Source: Candidatus Tayloriibacteriota bacterium (GTDB lineage Bacteria > Patescibacteriota > Minisyncoccia > Phycocordibacterales > GWA1-40-21). From it: 6,333 nt of DNA. The stretch lies in contig JAPLZG010000119.1 in the NCBI GenBank assembly GCA_026395155.1, forward strand, positions 1 to 6,333, in the 5' to 3' direction. Numbering within the stretch: the first letter of the stretch is position 1; every line of letters begins with the position of its first letter. This document shows, in pieces, positions 1-4,573 of the stretch. The notes under the pieces are model-generated. The model worked only from the letters and a program-made list of their open reading frames with translations, did no database searches and was not told the DNA's origin. The position numbers and the translations under genes are program-made.

Positions 1-1
1 T

Positions 2-238
2 TGTGTTGTCGATAAGAAGGAGCTTCCTGCTCAGATTTTTTTCTTGCTCTGTCGGGAAGATGTCGGTAGTTGGCCTAATGTGAGTATTATTGCCCCTCCG
101 CCGAGGAATGAAGATTTTTATCCAGAGTTTCAGAAAACTCGGCATGGGAAAATCCCCCGGAAGATTTTGACAAAAATGTCACCCTGTACAAGAGCTGATT
201 GCTTCAAGTATCCACGAAGTTCGTTTCGTCACAAATAA
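2..238 (+). CDS. C-terminal end of an unrecognised protein (truncated by the window edge)
   Basis: The frame is open from the left edge (codons starting at base 2) to TAA at 236-238, giving 78 residues. A TTG at 44 could start a 64-aa version, but no ribosome-binding site precedes it, so I treat the frame as entering from outside the window. The visible part has FFLLCREDVGSWPNVSIIAP near its start and a basic tail ending PRSSFRHK. It shows no motif or domain that I recognise. Codons are richer in G and C than in the neighbouring amidase, fpg and ruvA genes. The strong + strand terminator 11 bases after the stop supports a real transcript ending here. Coding status is plausible but not proven, because 78 open codons at moderate GC can arise by chance. 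Confidence 0.4.
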   Translation, partial: CVVDKKELPAQIFFLLCREDVGSWPNVSIIAPPPRNEDFYPEFQKTRHGKIPRKILTKMSPCTRADCFKYPRSSFRHK

Positions 239-249
239 TTTTATTGATG

Positions 250-285
250 AATTCCCCCGCACTATGCTGTGCGGGGGAATTTTTT
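250..285 (+). terminator. Strong Rho-independent terminator
   Basis: A perfect 13-bp stem pairs 250-262 (AATTCCCCCGCAC) with 269-281 across a 6-nt loop (TATGCT), and a run of T follows at 280-285. It lies just after the stop of the frame ending at 238 and would end that transcript. On the minus strand the bases after the hairpin are not T-rich, so it is probably poor as a terminator for the amidase gene, which converges on it. Confidence 0.88.
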
Positions 286-302
286 AAAATGAGTATTATA
301 AA

Positions 303-1232
303 TTAAATTCTAGATTCAAAAAATTTATTTATAGCATTAGCTGTAGAAGATGCAGATTTCTCTATAAAATCATTTCTTAATTTTACATTTTGCATAAGAC
401 TTTCATAAATATATGCATATTCAATAATTACACTTAAAGAGTCAGAAGTGTTATATCTTCCTAAAGCTATTAATTCTTGATCTTCAATTATTCCTCCATT
501 TTCTTCTGGCATCGTACTTACTTTTTGTATTTTTGATATTTCATCGAATAAATCTTTAGCCAGTATTTTACTTGATGTCCCATTTGAATATTGTTTTTCT
601 GGAACATAAATTGTGAAACCTTCATAATTTGGTTTACCTTTATATTTTGGGTTGTCATTAAAGTGAAGATGAATTGCAATATCTATTTTATTTTCTCCAG
701 CCCATTTATTTATTCCATAGAGAAAAATTGCTGATTTTAATGGAGCAATAGAGTGTCCCATCTCTGCATTGACCACATTAACTTTTCCGTTATTAACTAG
801 TTTGGACATACTACTTTTCATATTATTTATCCAAACTAAAATTTCATTTTTATTATTGTTTACATATTTTTCTAGTTCAGGATTCCAGCCATTTATATTT
901 CTTGATGTTATGATTTCAAATTTATTATTTTTTGATAATATATTTTTTATTTTTTCAGACAATGTTAAATTCAAATCTCTTTCTAATAGATTTTTGTATT
1001 CTGCTCCGCCAAAGCTTGGTTCATGTCCCGGTACCAACAAAATTTTTATTTTGCCATTTTTTTCTGTATCAGAATATTTACTTATTAAATCATTTATAGA
1101 TATTCCCATAGAAAAAAAAGCTGTTGCGGAATTGATCATCTTGTTGACGTAAGAATTCGGATAATATTTTAGAGTAAAATAGAAGGCCAAAAATATTATT
1201 AATATAGTGCTTAAAATTATTTTGTTTTTCAT
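303..1232 (-). CDS. N-acetylmuramoyl-L-alanine amidase, Amidase_3-like, membrane-anchored
   Basis: This 309-aa protein probably cleaves the bond between MurNAc and the stem peptide of peptidoglycan, acting outside the membrane. Residues 4-20 form a hydrophobic N-terminal segment after MKNK (signal anchor or signal peptide). The catalytic domain starts near residue 62. It shows the zinc-site pattern of the Amidase_3 family: VPGH (His70) followed by GGAEY, Glu84 in LLERDLNL, and His188 or His190 in AIHLHFND. The C-terminal catalytic Glu is probably Glu271 in VIIEYAYIYE. FEIITSR at 105-111 fits the usual end of the second strand. A loop of about 70 residues between that Arg and the second His block is longer than in compact amidases. 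No SH3 or LysM cell-wall-binding domain is seen. The start ATG sits at the very end of the structured leader at 1231-1462. The family call is firm; the exact substrate is inferred. Confidence 0.85.
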   Translation of the reverse strand: MKNKIILSTILIIFLAFYFTLKYYPNSYVNKMINSATAFFSMGISINDLISKYSDTEKNGKIKILLVPGHEPSFGGAEYKNLLERDLNLTLSEKIKNILSKNNKFEIITSRNINGWNPELEKYVNNNKNEILVWINNMKSSMSKLVNNGKVNVVNAEMGHSIAPLKSAIFLYGINKWAGENKIDIAIHLHFNDNPKYKGKPNYEGFTIYVPEKQYSNGTSSKILAKDLFDEISKIQKVSTMPEENGGIIEDQELIALGRYNTSDSLSVIIEYAYIYESLMQNVKLRNDFIEKSASSTANAINKFFESRI

Positions 1233-1462
1233 TTACCCTATAAATCTCTTACTAATAAAAAAGTTATCTGCGACTTTTGCCATAATAACCTTTATTGCTT
1301 TTGTTTCCATATATTTTATGTAATCACCTTTCTTAATAACTTTTTTGCATTATGCAGTTTTAATCTTTGCTCTCAGTAAATCATTAACCTCTTAATAAAC
1401 TAACATTATTAAATTACTTAATATATTGCATAATGCGTTAGTAAGAGCTTTATTGGGTGAAT
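1231..1462 (-). promoter_or_regulatory. Structured 5' leader element, copy A (upstream of the amidase gene)
   Basis: This fills most of the 317-nt gap between the amidase and the 60-aa gene. Stem P1 pairs 1231-1256 with 1437-1462: 22 Watson-Crick and 2 G-U pairs in 26 positions. Stem P2 pairs 1346-1357 with 1426-1437 over 12 bp (core GCATTATGC with GCATAATGC). Inside P2 a tip hairpin pairs TTAATAA (1392-1398) with TTATTAA (1406-1412). Between the P1 and P2 left arms, GTTAT (1263-1267) pairs with ATAAC (1285-1289) around a TGCGACTT motif. The same order of stems recurs at 3968-4189 with compensating base changes. Read on the minus strand, the 3' arm of P1 contains AGGGTAAATG, so it would hide the ribosome-binding GGG and the AUG. 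The function is inferred; a mobile inverted-repeat element is the alternative. Confidence 0.72.
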
Positions 1463-1466
1463 TTGT

Positions 1467-1495
1467 ATTTTATATTATTATCGAAATAAGTTCAA
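1467..1495 (-). promoter_or_regulatory. Probable promoter of the amidase transcript
   Basis: On the minus strand, TTGAAC (1495-1490) is followed after 17 nt by TAAAAT (1472-1467). The -10 box matches the consensus at 5 of 6 positions and the -35 at 4 of 6. Transcription would start near 1460, almost exactly at the first base of the leader element, so the whole element would be transcribed as the amidase 5' UTR. The region is AT-rich, so chance matches are possible. Confidence 0.5.
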
Positions 1496-1509
1496 TTTTA
1501 AAATGTGTA

Positions 1510-1518
1510 TGATATAAT
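1510..1518 (+). promoter_or_regulatory. Extended -10 promoter of the 60-aa gene
   Basis: TGATATAAT is a perfect extended -10 box (TGnTATAAT). No good -35 is present (GTTCAA at 1490-1495, 17 nt upstream), as is usual for extended -10 promoters. The predicted start near 1525 gives a leader of about 25 nt. It lies outside the structured element at 1231-1462, so that element is not part of this transcript. Confidence 0.65.
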
Positions 1519-1538
1519 TTAATAGGATTGTTATTAAA

Positions 1539-1544
1539 AGGAGG
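1539..1544 (+). promoter_or_regulatory. Consensus Shine-Dalgarno site
   Basis: AGGAGG lies 5 nt before the ATG at 1550. It is the best ribosome-binding site in the window and fixes the start of the small gene. The neighbouring fpg and rpsT genes have no recognisable site. Confidence 0.85.
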
Positions 1545-1549
1545 TTTCT

Positions 1550-1732
1550 ATGCCACAGACCAGTTGGAAGAATCACTACGGAGAAACACATGTTTGTGTT
1601 GCTTGTGGTCTTAACTGTCATGTCGATCTTGATAAACCCGATGTTCATATTCCATCAGAAGATTGTGATGGAACTCATGATGACAGGGAACGTATCTTGA
1701 ACAAACTGAAACAAAATCAACCAAGTCCATAG
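1550..1732 (+). CDS. Small Cys/His-rich protein, function unknown
   Basis: A 60-aa protein of unknown function. It has Cys16-x2-Cys19-x3-Cys23-His24, then Cys39, with further His at 9, 14, 33 and 43. This spacing (CVACGLNCH ... SEDC) suggests a metal site, perhaps a small zinc-ribbon-like fold, but it does not match a zinc family I can name. The middle is acidic (DLDKPDVHIPSEDCDGTHDD) and the last 15 residues are basic and probably helical (RERILNKLKQ). No signal peptide or membrane segment is present, so it should be cytoplasmic. The gene is a complete single unit: extended -10 promoter, consensus Shine-Dalgarno 5 nt before ATG, and a strong terminator about 20 nt after the stop. These signals make it a real gene despite its size, and probably well expressed. 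Its GC content is higher than that of fpg or the amidase. Confidence 0.82.
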   Translation: MPQTSWKNHYGETHVCVACGLNCHVDLDKPDVHIPSEDCDGTHDDRERILNKLKQNQPSP

Positions 1733-1752
1733 GGTGTTTTCAATATGTTTCT

Positions 1753-1795
1753 ACCCCCCCCCGTACTTTTTTGAGTCGGGGGGTTTCTTTTTGTT
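1753..1795 (+). terminator. Rho-independent terminator of the 60-aa gene
   Basis: Six C of a C9 run (1754-1762), then G1763 and ACT 1765-1767, pair with AGT 1774-1776, C1777 and the G run 1778-1783, with one bulged T at 1764. A T-rich tail follows (1784-1795). The C9 homopolymer leaves the stem with unpaired C and may be prone to length errors in sequencing. Confidence 0.85.
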
Positions 1796-1817
1796 TAATA
1801 CTTGTAATAAAATACCA

Positions 1818-1923
1818 ATATACTAATGGTACGAATACAACTAATAGCTACGAATAATTAAGAAATTAGTATATTAGTATGATTGAACCATTCGTTGTAT
1901 TAGTATAATTTGTATATTAGTAT
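1818..1923 (+). repeat. AT-rich direct and inverted repeat cluster upstream of fpg
   Basis: TTAGTAT occurs at 1866-1872, 1874-1880, 1900-1906 and 1917-1923. The reverse complement of the first extended copy is present as ATATACTAAT at 1818-1827, against ATTAGTATAT at 1865-1874. A second inverted pair is AATACAAC (1834-1841) with GTTGTATT (1894-1901). The cluster fills nearly the whole gap between the upstream terminator and fpg and overlaps the likely fpg promoter. It may be an operator-like array, but low-complexity expansion is equally possible. Confidence 0.5.
1883..1909 (+). promoter_or_regulatory. Possible fpg promoter
   Basis: TATAAT at 1904-1909 is a perfect -10 box. TTGAAC at 1883-1888 is a fair -35, but the spacer is only 15 nt. 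The predicted start near 1916 leaves about 18 nt of leader with no Shine-Dalgarno before the ATG at 1934. Confidence 0.42.
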
Positions 1924-1933
1924 TATTAAACAA

Positions 1934-2884
1934 ATGCCTGAATTACCGGAAGTACAAACAACAGTAAATATTTTAAATAAAGAGTTGAAAGGACTCAAGA
2001 TTTTGGATGTGTGGACGGATTATAACTCCTCATATTATTTGGGTAAAAATAGTATAAAAGATAAAAAATATTTTTTATTTTTTAGAAAAGAACTTTTAAA
2101 TAATAAAGTAATTAGTGTTAGAAGGAGAGCGAAAAATGTTTTGATAAATGTTTCAAGAAACAATAAAGATAAAAATGCAGATAAAACGATATTGATTCAT
2201 ATGAAAATGACTGGTCATCTTTTATATGGTAATTATATTTTTAATGCGGGAAAATGGTCCCCCAAGGATGATGGAGCACTTTCTGATCCTTACAATCGTT
2301 TCATTCACTTAGTTTTCAAATTATCAAATATGAAATATCTTGTTCTCTCTGACGCAAGAAAATTTGCGAAAATAATCGTCTTTGATACGAATAAGGAGAA
2401 TAAGTTGGCAGATTTAAATAAGTTGGGTCCAGAACCAATTGAGAAGGATTTTGATTTTGAGAGATTTAAAAAAGTAATAAATAAAAAGACAAATAGTAAG
2501 ATAAAAACAGTTCTTATGGATCAGGAAATTATTTCTGGAATAGGGAATATTTATTCAGATGAGGCACTTTGGTATTCAGGTATTAATCCGCAGGAGAGAG
2601 TAAAAAATATTAGTGACAAAAAATTAAAAGAATTATTTAAAAATATTAGAAAGGTTTTGAATGAATCATTGCTTCTTGGAGGTGACTCGATGTCTGATTA
2701 TAGAAATCCATATGGTGAAAAGGGAGGGTATCAAAAAATACATAAAGTTTATAGAAAGGCGGGAGAAAAATGTATTAGGAAAAACTGCTCCGGAATAATT
2801 CAAAGAATTAAAGTTGGTGGAAGAAGTGCTCATTTTTGTAATTGTCATCAAAGGTTGATGAATATAGAATGCTTGTCCGACTAA
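1934..2884 (+). CDS. fpg: Formamidopyrimidine-DNA glycosylase (Fpg/MutM)
   Basis: This enzyme removes oxidised purines such as 8-oxoguanine and nicks the abasic site. The start is set at ATG 1934, giving 316 aa. The frame is open further upstream, but the enzyme needs Pro directly after Met, and MPELPEVQTT begins here. Landmarks in the mature numbering: Pro2 (Schiff-base nucleophile), Glu3, Lys67 in RRRAKNVL, HMKMTG at 89-94, DARKF at 140-144, and the helix-two-turn-helix block MDQEIISGIGNIYSDEALWY at 195-214. The C-terminal zinc finger has Cys280, Cys285 and Cys302, then Cys304 and His305, with the conserved finger Arg297 in GGRSAHF. The protein is longer than the usual 270 or so residues because of inserts around 27-50 and 74-86. 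No Shine-Dalgarno precedes the start. Identification is secure. Confidence 0.97.
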   Translation: MPELPEVQTTVNILNKELKGLKILDVWTDYNSSYYLGKNSIKDKKYFLFFRKELLNNKVISVRRRAKNVLINVSRNNKDKNADKTILIHMKMTGHLLYGNYIFNAGKWSPKDDGALSDPYNRFIHLVFKLSNMKYLVLSDARKFAKIIVFDTNKENKLADLNKLGPEPIEKDFDFERFKKVINKKTNSKIKTVLMDQEIISGIGNIYSDEALWYSGINPQERVKNISDKKLKELFKNIRKVLNESLLLGGDSMSDYRNPYGEKGGYQKIHKVYRKAGEKCIRKNCSGIIQRIKVGGRSAHFCNCHQRLMNIECLSD

Positions 2885-3034
2885 AATTCATTCTGATGAA
2901 ATTTGGGGGGTTAAGTAATTAGATATTTCCCAATACTCTGCATCGGTCCACATTATTTTTTATTCCGTCAACCGAGGAGGTATTCCGACGCCCGCCTGCA
3001 ACGATATAGCATTTCGGGCAGGTGGCAATCCAGA

Positions 3035-3068
3035 GATGGTTTGCTTCGCATCCGCTCGCAAAGACAGA
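3035..3068. repeat. REP-like unit related to the 4768-4836 pair
   Basis: The stretch GATGGTTTGC ... GCTCGCAAAGACAGA matches the plan of the unit at 4771-4800 (GATGGATTGC ... GCTCGCAATGACA), with scattered changes. TTTGC (3040-3044) can pair with GCAAA (3058-3062). It sits inside the hairpin cluster and shows that the same repeat family occurs in two intergenic spaces of this window. Confidence 0.55.
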
Positions 3069-3120
3069 GGTAATGAATACCTCATGTTCTCTGCACCGAG
3101 GTAGTTTATTGGAGAGCGAT

Positions 3121-3159
3121 GTCCGAATACCTCGACAGTTTGACTGCGAGGTTGAGGAC
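3121..3159. repeat. Long hairpin with conserved CCTCG/CGAGG stem, copy 1
   Basis: GTCC (3121-3124) pairs with GGAC (3156-3159). ACCTCG (3129-3134) pairs with CGAGGT (3147-3152). After one bulged A, CAGT (3136-3139) pairs with ACTG (3143-3146) over a TTG loop. The same stem recurs at 3232-3253 as CCTCG-T-CAGC-TTT-GCTG-CGAGG, where the T-A pair closing the loop has become C-G. Confidence 0.65.
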
Positions 3160-3173
3160 ACGCGCTGTGTTCT

Positions 3174-3193
3174 GAATAGTCGGTGGACTATTC
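3174..3193. repeat. Perfect 8-bp hairpin
   Basis: GAATAGTC (3174-3181) pairs exactly with GACTATTC (3186-3193) across a GGTG loop. It is one link in the hairpin chain at 2977-3275. Confidence 0.6.
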
Positions 3194-3203
3194 CTATTCC
3201 AAA

Positions 3204-3275
3204 AAAACAGCCGTGGTATTGTGTGTCTAATACCTCGTCAGCTTTGCTGCGAGGATAGTACACACAATCTGTTTT
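3204..3275. repeat. 72-nt compound hairpin, copy 2 of the CCTCG/CGAGG stem
   Basis: Outer AAAACAG (3204-3210) pairs with CTGTTTT (3269-3275). Then ATTGTGTGT (3218-3226) pairs with ACACACAAT (3260-3268), leaving CCGTGGT bulged on the left. The inner CCTCG/CGAGG stem with CAGC/GCTG lies at 3232-3253. It is the strongest fold in the cluster and has no poly-T tail on either side, so it is not an ordinary terminator. Confidence 0.65.
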
Positions 3276-3308
3276 ATTATAGTTGGACCTTCCGAAAGAA
3301 AAAATTGA

Positions 3309-3348
3309 ATAGGAATTATAATGCGCGATCGCGCATTATAATTCCTAT
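3309..3348. repeat. Perfect 40-bp palindrome with no loop
   Basis: Bases 3309-3328 are the exact reverse complement of 3329-3348, with the centre inside GCGATCGC. The left half begins ATAGGAATTATAATGCGC. It stands 54 nt downstream of the ruvA stop. On the minus strand it is followed by TCAATTTTTTC, so it might end ruvA transcription, although the stem is mostly AT with a GC core. It could also be a cruciform or a binding site for a dimeric protein. Confidence 0.75.
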
Positions 3349-3402
3349 GAAGAAAATAGAAAAATAGAATAGAAAAAAAGTAAAAAGAAAAAAGTCTTAG
3401 AA

Positions 3403-3969
3403 TTATTTTCCTAAAATTTTTAATGCAGATTTTATTCTAGCTCCTGTTTCAATAATATCTTTATCAACTTCTTGTAGCGCTTCCCGAGCATCTTTTTGAG
3501 AATAACCAAGAGCCTTCAGTGCTTCAACTGCGTCTATCTCATCTCTCAAACTTATACCTTCTCCAGAATGGACTCCAACTTTATCTTTTAATTCTAGAAC
3601 AATTTTTTCGGCAATTTTTTTACCAATACCAGAAACTTTTATTAAGTGCGAAGTATCGTTTGAAGTGATCGCTTTTTTTAACGCGCTGACTGTTGTGATA
3701 TTTAAAACGTTTAGCGCTGTTTTTGGACCAATACCTGAAATGGAAATTAAAAGTTCAAAAAAATTTAATTCATCTCTTGTAATAAAACCATAAAGATCTA
3801 GTGCATCTTCTTTTACAACGAGGTGGGTAAAAAGAGAAATTTTTTCATTTTCTTTTGCTATTTCTTTTGTTTCTGAAGTGCAATAAATTTTAAAACCAAT
3901 ACCGCCGATATTTACGACGATGTATTTTTCATTATTGTCTAAAACTATTCCTTGAATTTGTGAGATCAT
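3403..3969 (-). CDS. ruvA: Holliday junction branch-migration protein RuvA
   Basis: RuvA binds four-way DNA junctions as a tetramer and loads the RuvB motor for branch migration. The 188-aa protein has the three expected parts. Residues 1-63 form the OB-fold domain (MISQIQGIV ... DALDLYGF). The second domain has two helix-hairpin-helix motifs, LISISGIGPKTA at 74-85 and LIKVSGIGKKIAEKIVLEL at 109-127. After a short linker, a C-terminal RuvB-contact domain lies at about 145-188 (DAVEALKALGYSQKDAREAL). The length is near the short end of the family. MISQIQG matches the usual RuvA start, which confirms the ATG at 3967-3969. That ATG is the last codon of the structured leader at 3968-4189. No ruvB or ruvC lies in the window; fpg, another DNA-repair gene, lies beyond the hairpin cluster on the opposite strand. 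Confidence 0.97.
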   Translation of the reverse strand: MISQIQGIVLDNNEKYIVVNIGGIGFKIYCTSETKEIAKENEKISLFTHLVVKEDALDLYGFITRDELNFFELLISISGIGPKTALNVLNITTVSALKKAITSNDTSHLIKVSGIGKKIAEKIVLELKDKVGVHSGEGISLRDEIDAVEALKALGYSQKDAREALQEVDKDIIETGARIKSALKILGK

Positions 3970-4189
3970 TTACCCGAGAAAATTTTTGCTGATAAAAAGT
4001 TATATGCGACTTCTTATAACTTTGATTATGAATTATACTTTATATTATCAAAAACTATTAACTTTTTGTCCTGTGTAGTATTGATAAATTACTTTTTAAT
4101 TATAACTCATAATTTAATCTTATGCTCGTACTCTATTAAAATAAAGGATTTCTTGCACAGGACGTCAGCAAAAACTTTAGCGGGCGAGT
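3968..4189 (-). promoter_or_regulatory. Structured 5' leader element, copy B (upstream of ruvA)
   Basis: This is homologous in layout to 1231-1462 and fills most of the 337-nt gap between ruvA and rpsT. P1 pairs 3968-3993 with 4164-4189 (19 Watson-Crick and 3 G-U pairs of 26). P2 pairs 4067-4078 with 4153-4164 over 12 bp (core GTCCTGTG with CACAGGAC). The small hairpin pairs AAAGTTAT (3996-4003) with ATAACTTT (4016-4023) around TGCGACTT. The tip hairpin pairs AATTAT (4098-4103) with ATAATT (4109-4114). On the minus strand it ends CGGGTAAATG, with the ruvA AUG inside P1. A TATAAT on the minus strand (4037-4032) could start a shorter transcript lacking most of the element. Regulation of ruvA translation is an inference. 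Confidence 0.72.
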
Positions 4190-4233
4190 TTGCTTTTATT
4201 ATTCTTTTGTGTTAATTTAAGCAAATCGATAAG

Positions 4234-4260
4234 TAATGATTTAGTGTCTCTGAATCATTA
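4234..4260 (+). promoter_or_regulatory. Inverted repeat in the rpsT upstream region
   Basis: TAATGATT (4234-4241) pairs exactly with AATCATTA (4253-4260) across 11 nt, 46 nt before the rpsT ATG. S20 represses its own translation in some bacteria, so a leader structure would make sense, but nothing here proves that role. I could not find a confident promoter or a Shine-Dalgarno between 4190 and 4306. Confidence 0.4.
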
Positions 4261-4306
4261 AATTAGTAGTTTTTTGGAATTCACATTTTAATTTTGATTT
4301 AATATT

Positions 4307-4573
4307 ATGCCTATAACCTCATCAGCAAAAAAAGCATTAAGAGTTGCAAAAAAGAAGAAGATTTTTAATACTCGAAGAAAGAGTACAATGGATTCTTCAA
4401 TTAAAGCAATTAAAAAGCTTATAAAAGAAAACAAAATAAAAGAAGCCGAGAAAATGCTTCCAGAAGTTTATCAAGCGATAGACAAAGCAATGAAGACAAA
4501 GCTTATAAAGAAAAACAACGCAGCAAGAAACAAATCAAGAATTACAGTTTTTCTAAATAAGAAAAGGTCATAA
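4307..4573 (+). CDS. rpsT: 30S ribosomal protein S20
   Basis: S20 binds 16S rRNA directly early in assembly of the small subunit. The 88-aa product is the normal length, very basic and almost wholly helical, as expected. It has the family pattern SSAKKALRVAKKKKIFNTRR near the N-terminus, a central lysine-rich helix (IKAIKKLIKENKIKEAEKML), and the C-terminal KNNAARNKSRITVFLNKK block. The ATG at 4307 is the only sensible start (MPITSSAKK), yet the 20 nt before it contain no Shine-Dalgarno; initiation is probably leaderless or structure-free. It is a single-gene unit: a structured element of the divergent ruvA gene lies upstream, and a terminator begins at its own stop codon. Identification is secure. 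Confidence 0.96.
   Translation: MPITSSAKKALRVAKKKKIFNTRRKSTMDSSIKAIKKLIKENKIKEAEKMLPEVYQAIDKAMKTKLIKKNNAARNKSRITVFLNKKRS

Larger units (their letters stand above)
2977..3275. repeat. GC-rich cluster of related hairpins (REP-like or structured RNA)
   Basis: The 518-nt gap between fpg and ruvA has no convincing gene. Within it about 300 nt of clearly higher GC form hairpin after hairpin: 2992-2999 with 3018-3025 (CCGCCTGC with GCAGGTGG); 3067-3072 with 3078-3083 (GAGGTA with TACCTC); 3121-3159; 3174-3193; and 3204-3275. GAATACCTC occurs at 3075-3083 and 3125-3133, AATACCTC recurs at 3229-3236, and the inverse GAGGTATTC lies at 2977-2985. Two hairpins share the plan CCTCG-n-CAG...CTG-CGAGG. The cluster may be decayed REP-type repeats or one structured RNA; the sequence alone does not decide, and the strand is unknown. 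Confidence 0.6.

Noticed and set aside
769..1152. A 127-codon plus-strand frame inside the amidase gene
   Set aside because: It is hydrophobic only because it mirrors the AT-rich antisense strand; the amidase motifs on the minus strand are clear.
1231..1462. Reading the leader elements as a known riboswitch (purine, SAM, cobalamin, c-di-GMP, fluoride, preQ1, yybP-ykoY)
   Set aside because: None of the conserved core sequences that I know for these classes is present, and the amidase and ruvA are not their usual targets.
1910..1933. Eight extra residues at the N-terminus of Fpg
   Set aside because: The catalytic Pro must follow the initiator Met, so translation must start at 1934.
2666..2851. 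Minus-strand frame inside fpg; similar antisense frames at 5094-5375 and 5768-5953
   Set aside because: Each lies opposite a well-supported gene and has no motif or start signal of its own.
2919..3263. A 114-codon minus-strand frame, and a 78-codon plus-strand frame at 3022-3258, in the gap between fpg and ruvA
   Set aside because: Both run across the hairpin repeats, have no ribosome-binding site, show odd composition (rich in Arg, Cys and Ser) and no domain. GC-rich repeats lack stop codons, so long open frames are expected by chance.
2977..3275. CRISPR array or integron attC sites
   Set aside because: The repeated boxes are not evenly spaced, no spacers of constant length exist, no cas or integrase gene is near, and the hairpins lack attC core sites.
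1231..4189. Two insertions of a mobile inverted-repeat element instead of leaders
   Set aside because: Not fully excluded. No target-site duplication is visible, and two chance insertions ending exactly on the start codons of two genes seem unlikely, so I rank a leader function higher.
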